Origin: Coriobacteriales bacterium
GTDB lineage: Bacteria; Actinomycetota; Coriobacteriia; Coriobacteriales; QAMH01
Length of the DNA stretch: 7,701 bases
Assembly: GCA_024408695.1 (NCBI GenBank)
Contig: JAKSUU010000044.1
Location: 1-7,701 of the forward strand
Direction of reading: 5' to 3'
Shown: piece after piece, positions 1 through 5,804 of the stretch
Numbering within the stretch: the first letter of the stretch is position 1
Layout: each line of letters opens with the position of its first letter
Program-made: the position numbers and the translations under genes
Notes under the pieces: model-generated
Database searches by the model: none
Seen by the model: the letters and a program-made list of their open reading frames with translations, nothing else
What the model was told of the DNA's origin: nothing

Positions 1-313
1 AGTAAATAATATGTTTTAATATTTAATGAATTTTTAAATGTATATATATATATATTATAATTAAAATCTTCTTTTTTTTAGTTGAAAAGAAAAAAAATAC
101 AACATCGACGTGACCTTTTGTAAAATTCTTGATGTTTTGATGCTAAATTTAGCTTGCTAATTTTAGCTTATGCGAAATTTTGTCATTTTTTTCATTTTAA
201 GCAATTAAAAATAATTGTTCTTTTTGATTTATGCATTATTAAAAATTAAAAATATTTTTTTCTTTCTTAGAGAAGGCTGTTTTTTTGCCTAATTTGTAAC
301 AAAAATAAGGCAT
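1..313. other. AT-rich non-coding region downstream of rplL
   Basis: No open reading frame with a credible ribosome site and no recognisable RNA gene is visible here. The stretch is extremely AT-rich and holds a (TA)7 run at 41-55, long A and T tracts around 70-100, and two tandem palindromic 14-bp units at 141-168. It lies beyond the rplL terminator on the minus strand. If rpoB or another gene follows to the left, its promoter would be in this stretch, but I see no convincing -35/-10 pair. Confidence 0.6.
141..168. repeat. Two tandem 14-bp palindromic units
   Basis: The sequence TGCTAAATTTAGCT (141-154) is followed with no gap by TGCTAATTTTAGCT (155-168), 13 of 14 bases identical. Each unit carries an inverted repeat (GCTAA/TTAGC). 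The pair could be a double operator or two weak hairpins. No long T tract follows the pair directly on either strand, so a terminator is not favoured. Function unknown. Confidence 0.6.
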
Positions 314-344
314 AAAAAAAGCCTTGGGATTCCCCAAGGCTTTT
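314..344 (-). terminator. Intrinsic terminator of rplJ-rplL
   Basis: A perfect 8-bp GC-rich stem, GCCTTGGG (321-328) with CCCAAGGC (333-340), closes a 4-nt loop. On the minus strand it is followed by seven U residues (314-320). It begins about 25 bases after the rplL stop codon and should release most transcripts before any gene further left. A shorter T run on the other side (341-344) gives it weak bidirectional potential. Confidence 0.93.
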
Positions 345-366
345 GCTAATTCGTTTATGGTAAAAA

Positions 367-744
367 TTATTTAAGCGTAACTGCTCCGCCAGCTTCTTCA
401 ATTTTTGCTTTTGCAGCTTCTGCATCGTCTTTTTTAGCACCTTCAAGAATTGTTGATGGAGCGCCTTCGACTGCTTCTTTAGCTTCCTTAAGACCAAGGC
501 CAGTAAGTTCACGAACGACCTTGATAACAGCAATTTTGTTGTCGCCAAATCCTTCAAGAACAACATCAAAGTTGTCTTTTTCTTCTGCGGCTGCACCAGC
601 ATCGCCACCAGTAGGAGCGGCAACTGCTACTGCAGCAGGAGCTGCTGCACTAACACCAAATGTCTCTTCTAGGTCTTTTACGAGTTCACTCAACTCGAGG
701 GCAGTTAAACCTTTAATACCTTCTAAAATTTCTTCTTTAGTCAT
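367..744 (-). CDS. rplL: Large ribosomal subunit protein bL12 (L7/L12)
   Basis: This encodes the 125-residue stalk protein L7/L12. It binds L10 as dimers and recruits and activates translational GTPases on the 50S subunit. All family parts are visible: an N-terminal dimerisation helix region (residues about 1-33, [14 protein letters not shown]), a flexible Ala/Gly hinge (about 34-55), and the globular C-terminal domain with the conserved [15 protein letters not shown] stretch around residues 82-96. The ATG at 744 is chosen because AAAGGA lies six bases upstream (751-756). An in-frame TTG at 759 would place that ribosome site inside the gene. GC content is higher than in the neighbours, as expected for a very highly expressed gene. 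It follows rplJ after a 90-base structured gap and is closed by a strong terminator. Confidence 0.98.
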   Translation of the reverse strand: MTKEEILEGIKGLTALELSELVKDLEETFGVSAAAPAAVAVAAPTGGDAGAAAEEKDNFDVVLEGFGDNKIAVIKVVRELTGLGLKEAKEAVEGAPSTILEGAKKDDAEAAKAKIEEAGGAVTLK

Positions 745-764
745 TTTGTTTCCTTTCAAAACTT

Positions 765-790
765 AAGCGTTTCCGCTTGTGCATTTGCAC
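765..790 (-). promoter_or_regulatory. Twin hairpins in the rplJ-rplL spacer
   Basis: Read on the minus strand, GTGC-AAAT-GCAC (790 to 779) is followed at once by AAGCG-GAAA-CGCTT (778 to 765). The latter is a 5-bp stem closed by a GNRA tetraloop. They end about nine bases upstream of the rplL ribosome site AAAGGA (756 to 751). TTAAG and CTTAA on either side could pair to enclose both. L7/L12 is needed in several copies per L10, so a role in rplL translation or mRNA processing is plausible, but this is inference. Confidence 0.55.
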
Positions 791-834
791 TTAAACAATA
801 CATATTTGACCAGCAAATTTATTAATTTCAAGGA

Positions 835-1347
835 TTACGCTTTGTCTGCAATCGCTTGAATTGCGCGTGCTGTAGCCTCCATTGGGCCCGCGCAACAACG
901 AGCAAGACCAACAAGTGGGCCTTGCATAACACCAAGAAGCATACCAATAAGTACCTCTTTGCTTGGAAGATCTGCAATCTTTTTGACCGCATCGGCATCT
1001 AAAACTTCGCCGTCCATAAACCCACCTTTAATTTCAAGGGCTTCATTTTCTTTGGCGAAATCTTTAATAGCCTTTGCTGGAGCAGCAACATCACCATCTG
1101 CATAAACAAAAGCTGTCGGCCCAACTAACAATTCATCCATGTTAGGAAGCTCAAGATTTTTGATTGCAATTGCGGCAAGATTGTTCTTAAAAATATGCAT
1201 GTGACCTTCTGCTTCTCTAATATTACGTCTAAGCGTTTGTGATTGTTGAACGCTTAAACCTCTAGCATCAATAAGCCAGCACGCATTAGCATTTTTAAAA
1301 CACTCTTCTATTTGCGCAACCTGATCTATTTTTTCCTGTGTTGGCAT
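835..1347 (-). CDS. rplJ: Large ribosomal subunit protein uL10
   Basis: This encodes the L10 stalk base protein (170 residues). It anchors L7/L12 dimers to 23S rRNA and, in many bacteria, represses its own mRNA as the L10-L12 complex. The family pattern is clear: an N-terminal segment with RGLSVQQSQTLRRNIREA, then FKNNLAAIAI, then GPTAFVYADGDVAAPAKAIKDFAKE, and LPSKEVLIGMLLGVMQGPL near the start of the C-terminal helices. The C-terminal segment (GPMEATARAIQAIADKA) should bind the L12 N-termini. The ATG at 1347 follows AGGAGG by about five bases (1353-1358). The in-frame GTG at 1353 overlaps that ribosome site and is unlikely. The gene is first in the rplJ-rplL operon and sits behind an attenuator leader. 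Length is normal for the family. Confidence 0.97.
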   Translation of the reverse strand: MPTQEKIDQVAQIEECFKNANACWLIDARGLSVQQSQTLRRNIREAEGHMHIFKNNLAAIAIKNLELPNMDELLVGPTAFVYADGDVAAPAKAIKDFAKENEALEIKGGFMDGEVLDADAVKKIADLPSKEVLIGMLLGVMQGPLVGLARCCAGPMEATARAIQAIADKA

Positions 1348-1361
1348 GTACACCTCCTTTC

Positions 1362-1392
1362 AAAAAAATACCTCCCGCTATTAGACAGGAGG
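1362..1392 (-). terminator. Attenuator terminator in the rplJ leader
   Basis: On the minus strand CCUCCUG (1392 to 1386) pairs with CGGGAGG (1377 to 1371), with one U-G wobble and an 8-base loop. It is followed by UAUUUUUUU (1370 to 1362). This is a good intrinsic terminator placed only about 15 bases before the rplJ start codon, so it can only make sense as a regulated attenuator. Both arms share bases with an alternative pairing described under the leader. Confidence 0.85.
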
Positions 1393-1475
1393 CATTTTGA
1401 AAGTATCTTCAATGCAACCTCGGCGGGCGACGTATTGTCTTTAAGCTTTTAAGCACCGGCTGTCTTTGGTAGCGG
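1383..1475 (-). promoter_or_regulatory. L10 leader: autoregulatory RNA of rplJL
   Basis: The minus-strand RNA carries the hallmarks of the ribosomal L10 leader: CCAAAGACAGC (1469 to 1459) opposite GCCGAGG (1424 to 1418). GCCGGUG (1460 to 1454) pairs with CGCCCGC (1429 to 1423), with one C-C mismatch and one G-U pair. It is flanked by AGACA and GAGG, which fits a kink-turn. A competing helix is visible: CCGCUA (1475-1470) with UAGCGG (1380-1375), and AGACAG (1465-1460) with CUGUCU (1388-1383). That helix uses the L10-site strand and both arms of the terminator. The expected logic, known for rplJL in Bacillus subtilis, is that L10-L12 binding frees the terminator and lowers expression. The pairings are seen; the mechanism is inferred. 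Confidence 0.87.
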
Positions 1476-1493
1476 TTTATTCAAATAAAGCAG

Positions 1494-1528
1494 TTAATAT
1501 GTTATCACAAAAAAATATTTTTTGAAAA
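1494..1528 (-). promoter_or_regulatory. Candidate promoter of the rplJ leader
   Basis: On the minus strand TTTTCA (1528-1523) lies 18 bases upstream of TAACAT (1504-1499). An alternative -10, GATAAC (1506-1501), has a 16-base spacer and a preceding TG. Start of transcription would be near 1490, just ahead of the leader. The elements match consensus only partly, and the ddl stop codon is less than 50 bases upstream, so read-through from ddl is also possible. Confidence 0.45.
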
Positions 1529-1546
1529 ATAAGACACGTGTTTTTC

Positions 1547-2509
1547 TTACTTACTATGAGCTTCTAGGGCAAACTCAACTAACAATTTACATAATTCGTT
1601 GAAGCTAATCCCAATCTTACTTGCAGCATCTGGCAAAAGAGAGGTTTCTGTCATGCCTGGTAGAGTATTTGTTTCTAAAATCCAACACTTGCTTTCACCC
1701 ACAATAATATCCGTTCTAGAAACACCCTGGCAACCAAGAACTTTATGAGCCCCCATTGCTAAATCTTGGCAAGTTTTTGTTTGCTCTTCTGAAAGTCTTG
1801 CAGGTATAATGTGTTTTGAACCACCGGCAGCATATTTTGCAGTAAAGTCATAAAATGTTGAGTCTCCTTGCGGAACAATCTCAATAACCGGCAGAGCAAC
1901 AGGGTCATCATTGCCCAAAACAGCAACAGTGGTTTCGATTCCAGAAACATATTCTTCGGCAATTACATCAAAACCATCTGCAATAACTTGATTAATTGCA
2001 ACCTCGATTTCTTGTTTTGTTTCACACATATGAAGGCCAAGTGTTGAGCCCTCGTTAGTTGGTTTAACAACAACATGTTCACCAAGGACTTTGACAATTT
2101 TATCAATATCAAAATTTTCGGCTCTATTTATGCGCAAACCCTTTGGCGTGCTAAGACCGGCTTTTTCGTATAGAATTTTAGCGACTGCTTTATCCATTGC
2201 AACTGCACTTCCTAAAACATTTGAGCCTGTGTAAGGAATACCTAGCATTTCGCAAACGCCCTGTACACAGCCATCTTCGCCATATTTACCGTGAAGCGCA
2301 AGAAAGCATACATCTGGTTTTAAGTCAATGAGATTCTCAATAAATTCTGGATTTTTTGTATCTAGATCTATAACTTCAAAGCCAACTTCTTTGAGTGCCT
2401 TAGAACAAGCTGCTCCTGATTTTAATGAGATTTCTCTTTCTCCGCTGTTACCGCCTTTTAGCAATGCAACTTTAATGTTCGAAGGATCACATTTTTTTAC
2501 TGAAAACAT
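1547..2509 (-). CDS. ddl: D-alanine--D-alanine ligase
   Basis: This is an ATP-grasp enzyme (320 residues) joining two D-alanines for the peptidoglycan stem peptide in the cytoplasm. Motifs in order: GGNSGEREISLKSG (about 19-32, first D-Ala site), HGKYGEDG (73-80), YTGS (93-96), KPTNEGSTLG (149-158, ATP loop), FYDFTAKY (219-226), RTDII (265-269), and ETNTLPGMT (279-287, metal and phosphate site). The Tyr in AKY (226) corresponds to the residue that is Phe in D-Ala-D-Lac ligases, so a normal D-Ala-D-Ala product is predicted. The start at 2509 has AAGGAG a few bases upstream (2514-2519). About ten residues precede the usual first strand. It lies upstream of rplJ on the same strand with no clear terminator between them, so partial read-through is possible. 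No mur genes are adjacent. Confidence 0.96.
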   Translation of the reverse strand: MFSVKKCDPSNIKVALLKGGNSGEREISLKSGAACSKALKEVGFEVIDLDTKNPEFIENLIDLKPDVCFLALHGKYGEDGCVQGVCEMLGIPYTGSNVLGSAVAMDKAVAKILYEKAGLSTPKGLRINRAENFDIDKIVKVLGEHVVVKPTNEGSTLGLHMCETKQEIEVAINQVIADGFDVIAEEYVSGIETTVAVLGNDDPVALPVIEIVPQGDSTFYDFTAKYAAGGSKHIIPARLSEEQTKTCQDLAMGAHKVLGCQGVSRTDIIVGESKCWILETNTLPGMTETSLLPDAASKIGISFNELCKLLVEFALEAHSK

Positions 2510-2545
2510 ATTTCTCCTTATACGGTAGACAAATTCAATAAATCC

Positions 2546-2573
2546 ATTTTACCAGTTTTGCAAGTTCAGACAA
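2546..2573 (-). promoter_or_regulatory. Promoter of ddl
   Basis: On the minus strand TTGTCT (2573-2568) is followed after 16 bases by TAAAAT (2551-2546). TGG directly before it makes an extended -10. Transcription should start near 2539, giving a leader of about 30 bases before the ddl ATG. Confidence 0.65.
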
Positions 2574-2588
2574 AACAGTTGCGATTTT

Positions 2589-2597
2589 TGATATAAA
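2589..2597 (+). promoter_or_regulatory. Extended -10 of the rlmN promoter
   Basis: TGATATAAA (2589-2597) is a good extended -10 element (TGn plus TATAAA). No clear -35 is seen at the expected distance, which fits extended -10 promoters. Transcription would start near 2604, leaving only about 24 bases before the rlmN ATG. The region is divergent with ddl. Confidence 0.5.
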
Positions 2598-2627
2598 ATA
2601 ATTAAAATGTCTTAATTTTTTTGTCTT

Positions 2628-3668
2628 ATGGAAAAAAAGAAAAATATTTTTATGCTCGCAAACACCGAGCTAGAAGCCTGGATGAGCGAACATGAACACA
2701 AATTGTTTCACGTGAAACAATTACTAAAATGGCTTTATAAATTTAATGTAAATGATTTTGAGGAAATGACAGATTTATCAAAAAGTCTTAGGTTTGAACT
2801 TGAAAGCTCGTTTGATTTTTTAAAACCCTCAATTGAAACTATTCAAAAATCGACCGACAAAACAACGAAGTTTTTAATTAAACTTTATGATGGAAACTTT
2901 GTAGAATGCGTTGGAATTCCTGGTAGTGGCAAACTTACAATTTGTATTTCGACACAGGTTGGTTGCCCAATGAACTGCGCTTTTTGCTCTACGGCACGCC
3001 TTGGATTCATACGAAATCTTGGTGTTGGCGAAATAATCTACCAGGTGATTCTTGTACAAGAACACTTAAAACAAAAGGCATCAAATCTTGTATTGATGGG
3101 GGAGGGAGAGCCTTTTTGCAATTTTGATAATGTAAAATATGCACTAGATCTTATCAACTCTAAAGATTTGCTAAACATTGGTGCACGCCATATTACACTT
3201 TCTACCTGCGGTATATTAGATAAAATTTCAGATTTTGCTGCTCTTAATAAACAGTATACTCTTGCTATTTCTCTACATAGCGCTGTTCAAGAAACTCGAA
3301 ACCTATTGATGCCAAATTTGAAAAATCAGCCTTTAGCGCGACTTAAACGCGAATTAAGTAGCTATATTCAACGAACAAACCGACGAATAAGTTTTGAATA
3401 TTTGTTGCTAAAAGGAATAAACGATGACGAAAGACATCTTAATGCATTAATAGATTATTCGAAAGACCTATTATCACACGTAAATTTGCTTGAATTTAAC
3501 CCTTTTTCTAATAATTCGTTAAATTGTTCGTTAAACTTAAAAAAGTCCGAAAATACGGCGTTTTTTCAACGAGAATTAGAAAAGGCGGGAATCCCCGCAA
3601 CAATAAGAATATCGCGTGGGAAAGATATTGCCGCCGCCTGCGGACAGCTAGTTTCTAAATTGCACTAA
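2628..3668 (+). CDS. rlmN: Dual-specificity 23S rRNA/tRNA adenine-C2 methyltransferase RlmN
   Basis: This is a radical SAM enzyme that makes m2A2503 in 23S rRNA and m2A37 in some tRNAs. The 346-residue protein shows the [4Fe-4S] motif C113-PMN-C117-AF-C120, a cysteine seven residues before it (C106), and C338 in the ISRGKDIAAACGQ segment. C106 and C338 correspond to the catalytic cysteine pair of the family. The usual GMGEP motif reads GEGEP (158-162). The N-terminal helical domain covers about 1-100. The start is uncertain: neither the ATG at 2628 nor the in-frame ATG at 2652 has a good ribosome site. The longer form is kept because the candidate promoter leaves only a short leader. It is the only plus-strand gene here, so it probably runs against the replication fork. 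A perfect parS lies in codons 26-31. Confidence 0.95.
   Translation: MEKKKNIFMLANTELEAWMSEHEHKLFHVKQLLKWLYKFNVNDFEEMTDLSKSLRFELESSFDFLKPSIETIQKSTDKTTKFLIKLYDGNFVECVGIPGSGKLTICISTQVGCPMNCAFCSTARLGFIRNLGVGEIIYQVILVQEHLKQKASNLVLMGEGEPFCNFDNVKYALDLINSKDLLNIGARHITLSTCGILDKISDFAALNKQYTLAISLHSAVQETRNLLMPNLKNQPLARLKRELSSYIQRTNRRISFEYLLLKGINDDERHLNALIDYSKDLLSHVNLLEFNPFSNNSLNCSLNLKKSENTAFFQRELEKAGIPATIRISRGKDIAAACGQLVSKLH
2704..2719. other. parS: parS centromere site inside rlmN
   Basis: The 16-bp sequence TGTTTCACGTGAAACA matches the widely conserved chromosomal parS consensus exactly. Flanking bases extend it to a perfect 22-bp palindrome (2701-2722). It is read as Leu-Phe-His-Val-Lys-Gln in RlmN (residues 26-31). 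It should load ParB clamps and lies 2.9 kb from the second site near parA. Confidence 0.95.
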
Positions 3669-3914
3669 GACGAGTGTAGATTTTATTGACGCAATTACAC
3701 CTGGCAATATTTTGGTTTTATAAAAATACTGGTGACACATAAACTTTAAACTTACAAGTTGAGTGAATACAGAAAAGCCAAGTTATATTTACGCCAGGCA
3801 CCACCTGACTATTTTAGGCAAATTTGATCACGTTAAAACTTAGTTTTTATATTTCACTTCGGTTTTGCCGTTAGAAAAGTACTGAACAAATATTTTAAGT
3901 ATGCACTAGACCTT
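3669..3914. other. Convergent spacer between rlmN and parB
   Basis: No gene is supported in this 246-base spacer. The longest candidates lack start sites or are about 26 codons. No intrinsic terminator with a U tract is visible for either rlmN or parB. Small features only: CCTGGC (3711-3716) is complementary to GCCAGG (3793-3798) at long range, and a CGG-TTTTG-CCG mini-hairpin sits around 3860-3870. It may be degraded sequence or may hold an unrecognised RNA. Confidence 0.5.
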
Positions 3915-4769
3915 TTAAGACTCGATAATTTGCTGAATGCGTTTAAGATCGGGAAGGTTTGAAAATTCAATTACCAGCTCTTTCTTTTTGTCGCTAGAAA
4001 TAATTTTTACCTTGGTTTCTAAACATTCGCTTAAGGAATTTTGAATGGTGCTGTATTGGTTATTTTGTTTTTCTTTATGTTTAACTGGGGATGGATCGGT
4101 TACTTGTAAGTTGTATAATTTTGCTAATCTTTCTGCCTCTCTAACAGAAATTTGCTCGTTGATTATTTTGTTTGCTAATGCTTGCTGCTTTTTTTCTTCT
4201 TTAATCGAAAGAATTGCGCGTGCGTGACCAGCGCTAATTACACCGTTTGAAATGCTAGTTTGAATATTTTCAGGAAGATCTAATAGACGCAACAAATTTG
4301 CAATATTTGAACGAGATTTTGATAAATCTTTTGCAAGTTCTGCCTGAGTGGCACCAGTTTCTAACATTAAAGCCTTATAAGCTTTTGCCTGTTCCAAAGG
4401 GTTTAAATCGTCTCTTTGAACATTTTCAATAAGAGCAATTTTTAGAGCTTCAACATCATCAAAATCCATTATTCTAACATCAATTTCTTTTAGACCTGCA
4501 AGAATAGATGCCTGGTAACGTCGTTCACCTGCAACAATTTCATAATAATCGTCTTTTTCTCTAACAATGACAGGTGAGAGCAAACCATCTGTTTTAATAG
4601 AACTTGCGAGCTCCTCTAGGGCATGCTTGTCAAAAGTTTTTCTTGGTTGGTTTGGGTTGGGTTTAATATCTTTAATATTAAGCTTTTTGCCACTACTTTT
4701 TGTGGTTTCTAGGTCTGCTTCTGCAAGCAAAACATCAAGACCTTTACCTAATGCTTTTTTCTTAGCCAT
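3915..4769 (-). CDS. parB: Chromosome partitioning protein ParB (Spo0J)
   Basis: ParB is a CTP-dependent DNA clamp that loads at parS, spreads, and organises the origin region for segregation with ParA and SMC. The 284-residue protein has family length. Residues 3-15 (KKALGKGLDVLLA) form the conserved N-terminal ParA-stimulating segment. NPNQPRKTF (38-46) and the CTP-binding GERRYQAS (81-88) follow, then ENVQRDDLNPLEQAKAY (115-131). A helix-turn-helix covers about 140-163, reading TQAELAKDLSKSRSNIANLL. A Lys/Gln-rich linker (about 225-245) leads to the C-terminal dimerisation domain (about 250-284). The ATG at 4769 follows AAAGGG by five bases. It begins 12 bases after the parA stop, so the two form one operon. 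Two cognate parS sites are in the window. Confidence 0.97.
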   Translation of the reverse strand: MAKKKALGKGLDVLLAEADLETTKSSGKKLNIKDIKPNPNQPRKTFDKHALEELASSIKTDGLLSPVIVREKDDYYEIVAGERRYQASILAGLKEIDVRIMDFDDVEALKIALIENVQRDDLNPLEQAKAYKALMLETGATQAELAKDLSKSRSNIANLLRLLDLPENIQTSISNGVISAGHARAILSIKEEKKQQALANKIINEQISVREAERLAKLYNLQVTDPSPVKHKEKQNNQYSTIQNSLSECLETKVKIISSDKKKELVIEFSNLPDLKRIQQIIES

Positions 4770-4781
4770 ATTTACCCTTTC

Positions 4782-5606
4782 TTAAATGCTACGAAGACGC
4801 TTGTTATTTCTTTTAACAACTTCTTTTGCAAGATCTTCATAAGAATGAATACCTTTACCCCACGTGGAATATTTATCGATCGGAACACCATGACTAGGAG
4901 CTTCAGCAAATTTTACGGATCTCGGGATTTTTGTTTTAAAAACTTTTTCTTTAAAGTATTGATTAACCTGCTCTGTAATTTGTTTTGTAAGATTTCTTCG
5001 GCCTTCATACATCGTGAATAAAACTCCTAAAACTACAAGGTTTTTGTTATAACCTTTAGAAACAATATTGATGGTTTTAGTTATTTTAGACAAGCCTTCT
5101 AGCGCAAAAAACTCACACTGTACTGGTATAATTACGCAGTCACTTGCAACTAAAGCGTTAACTGTTAGTTGTCCTAAGGATGGGGGGCAATCAACTATAA
5201 TGTAATCAAAATAATCTTTAATGTCTTTAATTGCTTGTTTTAAGAAAAAGGCAGGTTTGTCTTCTTGGCCCAGCTCTGTTTCTGCTGCAACCAAGTCAAT
5301 GTTTGATGGACAAACCCAAATATTTTCAAATTCCGTTTCATAAATACAGTCTTTTGTATCGATATGAGAATCTAATATGGCTTCATAAATAGTGTTTTCA
5401 CACATAGAGCGGTCAACACCAACGCCACTACTTGCATTTCCTTGTGGGTCAAAATCTAATAAAAGAACTTTGTATCCTTTATTTGCAAGAGCCGATGTTA
5501 AATTTATAGAAGAGGTAGTTTTACCAACTCCACCTTTTTGGTTAACTAATGAAATTACAGTTGACGGATAATTATCTTGTTTTCTTTTTGCATTTATAAA
5601 GTCCAT
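4782..5606 (-). CDS. parA: Chromosome partitioning ATPase ParA (Soj)
   Basis: This is a deviant-Walker ATPase of the ParA/MinD family (274 residues). It binds DNA non-specifically as an ATP dimer and is released by ParB, moving origins apart; in some bacteria it also affects DnaA. The motifs are intact: KGGVGKTT (24-31) with the signature Lys24 and the catalytic Lys29, DFDPQGN (51-57, Walker A'), and IIVDCPP (136-142, Walker B). The C-terminal half holds RSVKFAEAPSHGVP (229-242), usual for chromosomal ParA. The N-terminus has about 14 residues before the first strand. The ATG at 5606 follows AAAGGA by four bases (5611-5616). A perfect parS and a likely promoter lie directly upstream, so ParB may regulate the operon. 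Confidence 0.97.
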   Translation of the reverse strand: MDFINAKRKQDNYPSTVISLVNQKGGVGKTTSSINLTSALANKGYKVLLLDFDPQGNASSGVGVDRSMCENTIYEAILDSHIDTKDCIYETEFENIWVCPSNIDLVAAETELGQEDKPAFFLKQAIKDIKDYFDYIIVDCPPSLGQLTVNALVASDCVIIPVQCEFFALEGLSKITKTINIVSKGYNKNLVVLGVLFTMYEGRRNLTKQITEQVNQYFKEKVFKTKIPRSVKFAEAPSHGVPIDKYSTWGKGIHSYEDLAKEVVKRNNKRLRSI

Positions 5607-5620
5607 GATTTCCTTTCAAA

Positions 5621-5636
5621 TGTTTCACGTGAAACA
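5621..5636. other. parS: parS centromere site in the parA leader
   Basis: TGTTTCACGTGAAACA is a perfect parS, extended by flanking bases to a 20-bp palindrome (5619-5638). It sits between the probable parA transcription start (near 5640) and the ribosome site at 5611-5616, at about +5 to +20 of the mRNA. ParB loading here could repress parAB. In RNA the palindrome can also fold into a hairpin three to four bases before the ribosome site. Confidence 0.97.
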
Positions 5637-5646
5637 TTATTGAATT

Positions 5647-5676
5647 ATTATAACTAGTATTTTGTTGTATTGTTAC
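5647..5676 (-). promoter_or_regulatory. Promoter of parA-parB
   Basis: On the minus strand a perfect TATAAT (5652-5647) lies 18 bases downstream of GTAACA (5676-5671), four of six bases matching the -35 consensus. The predicted start near 5640 places parS immediately inside the transcript. Confidence 0.6.
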
Positions 5677-5710
5677 AAAAAAATAAATTTGTTAACGTCC
5701 AAGAAACTTT

Positions 5711-5735
5711 TTTAAATACAAAAATTTAAATACAA
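5711..5735. repeat. Short direct repeat, 14-bp period
   Basis: TTTAAATACAA occurs at 5711-5721 and again at 5725-5735. The stretch is very AT-rich and overlaps the -10 of the upstream candidate promoter. It could be a binding site for a regulator or a chance product of composition. Confidence 0.45.
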
Positions 5736-5752
5736 GGATTTTGCCAGGTCAA
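5724..5752 (-). promoter_or_regulatory. Second candidate promoter upstream of parA
   Basis: On the minus strand TTGACC (5752-5747) is followed after 17 bases by TTAAAT (5729-5724). The -35 is strong and the -10 moderate. It would give a longer parA leader of about 110 bases that still includes parS. Confidence 0.35.
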
Positions 5753-5769
5753 TCAGATAATTTATTTAT

Positions 5770-5804
5770 ATGACAAATTTCCGTGATTCACGAATTTTTG
5801 TCAT
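5770..5804. repeat. 35-bp imperfect palindrome between rsmG and parA
   Basis: The arms ATGACAAA (5770-5777) and TTTGTCAT (5797-5804) are perfectly complementary. An inner CGTG/CACG pair (5782-5785 and 5789-5792) closes a 3-base centre. Three mismatches lie between these blocks. No U tract follows on the minus strand, so it is a poor terminator for rsmG. It may be a processing hairpin or a protein-binding operator upstream of parA. Confidence 0.6.

Noticed and set aside
41..58. (TA)n run as a possible regulatory or phase-variable tract.
   Set aside because: It is short, lies in generally AT-rich DNA and is not attached to a visible promoter or gene.
521..766. 81-codon plus-strand open frame opposite rplL.
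   Set aside because: It is the antisense shadow of the Ala-rich L7/L12 gene, with no promoter or ribosome site.
1533..1541. CACGTG-centred sequence after ddl (ACACGTGT), considered as a degenerate parS.
   Set aside because: It lacks the TTTCACGTGAAA core. The CACGTGG inside parA near 4861 and the half-site TGTTTCAC near 6216 fail for the same reason.
1531..1546. Hairpin with A/T tracts after the ddl stop as a ddl terminator.
   Set aside because: The stem is nearly all A-U with a large loop. It does not meet the usual form of an intrinsic terminator.
3666..3740. 26-codon minus-strand frame starting at 3740 and ending inside rlmN antisense.
   Set aside because: No ribosome site, no recognisable product, and it overlaps rlmN.
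3900..3934. TATGCACTAGA at 3900-3910 repeats an 11-mer in rlmN (3138-3148), ATTTGCT recurs at the same spacing, and the plus-strand translation YALDLL resembles RlmN YALDLI, suggesting a duplicated rlmN fragment.
   Set aside because: Much of the match lies antisense to the conserved C-terminus of parB, the middle 17 bases mostly differ, and 11-mer repeats are expected by chance in AT-rich DNA of this size.
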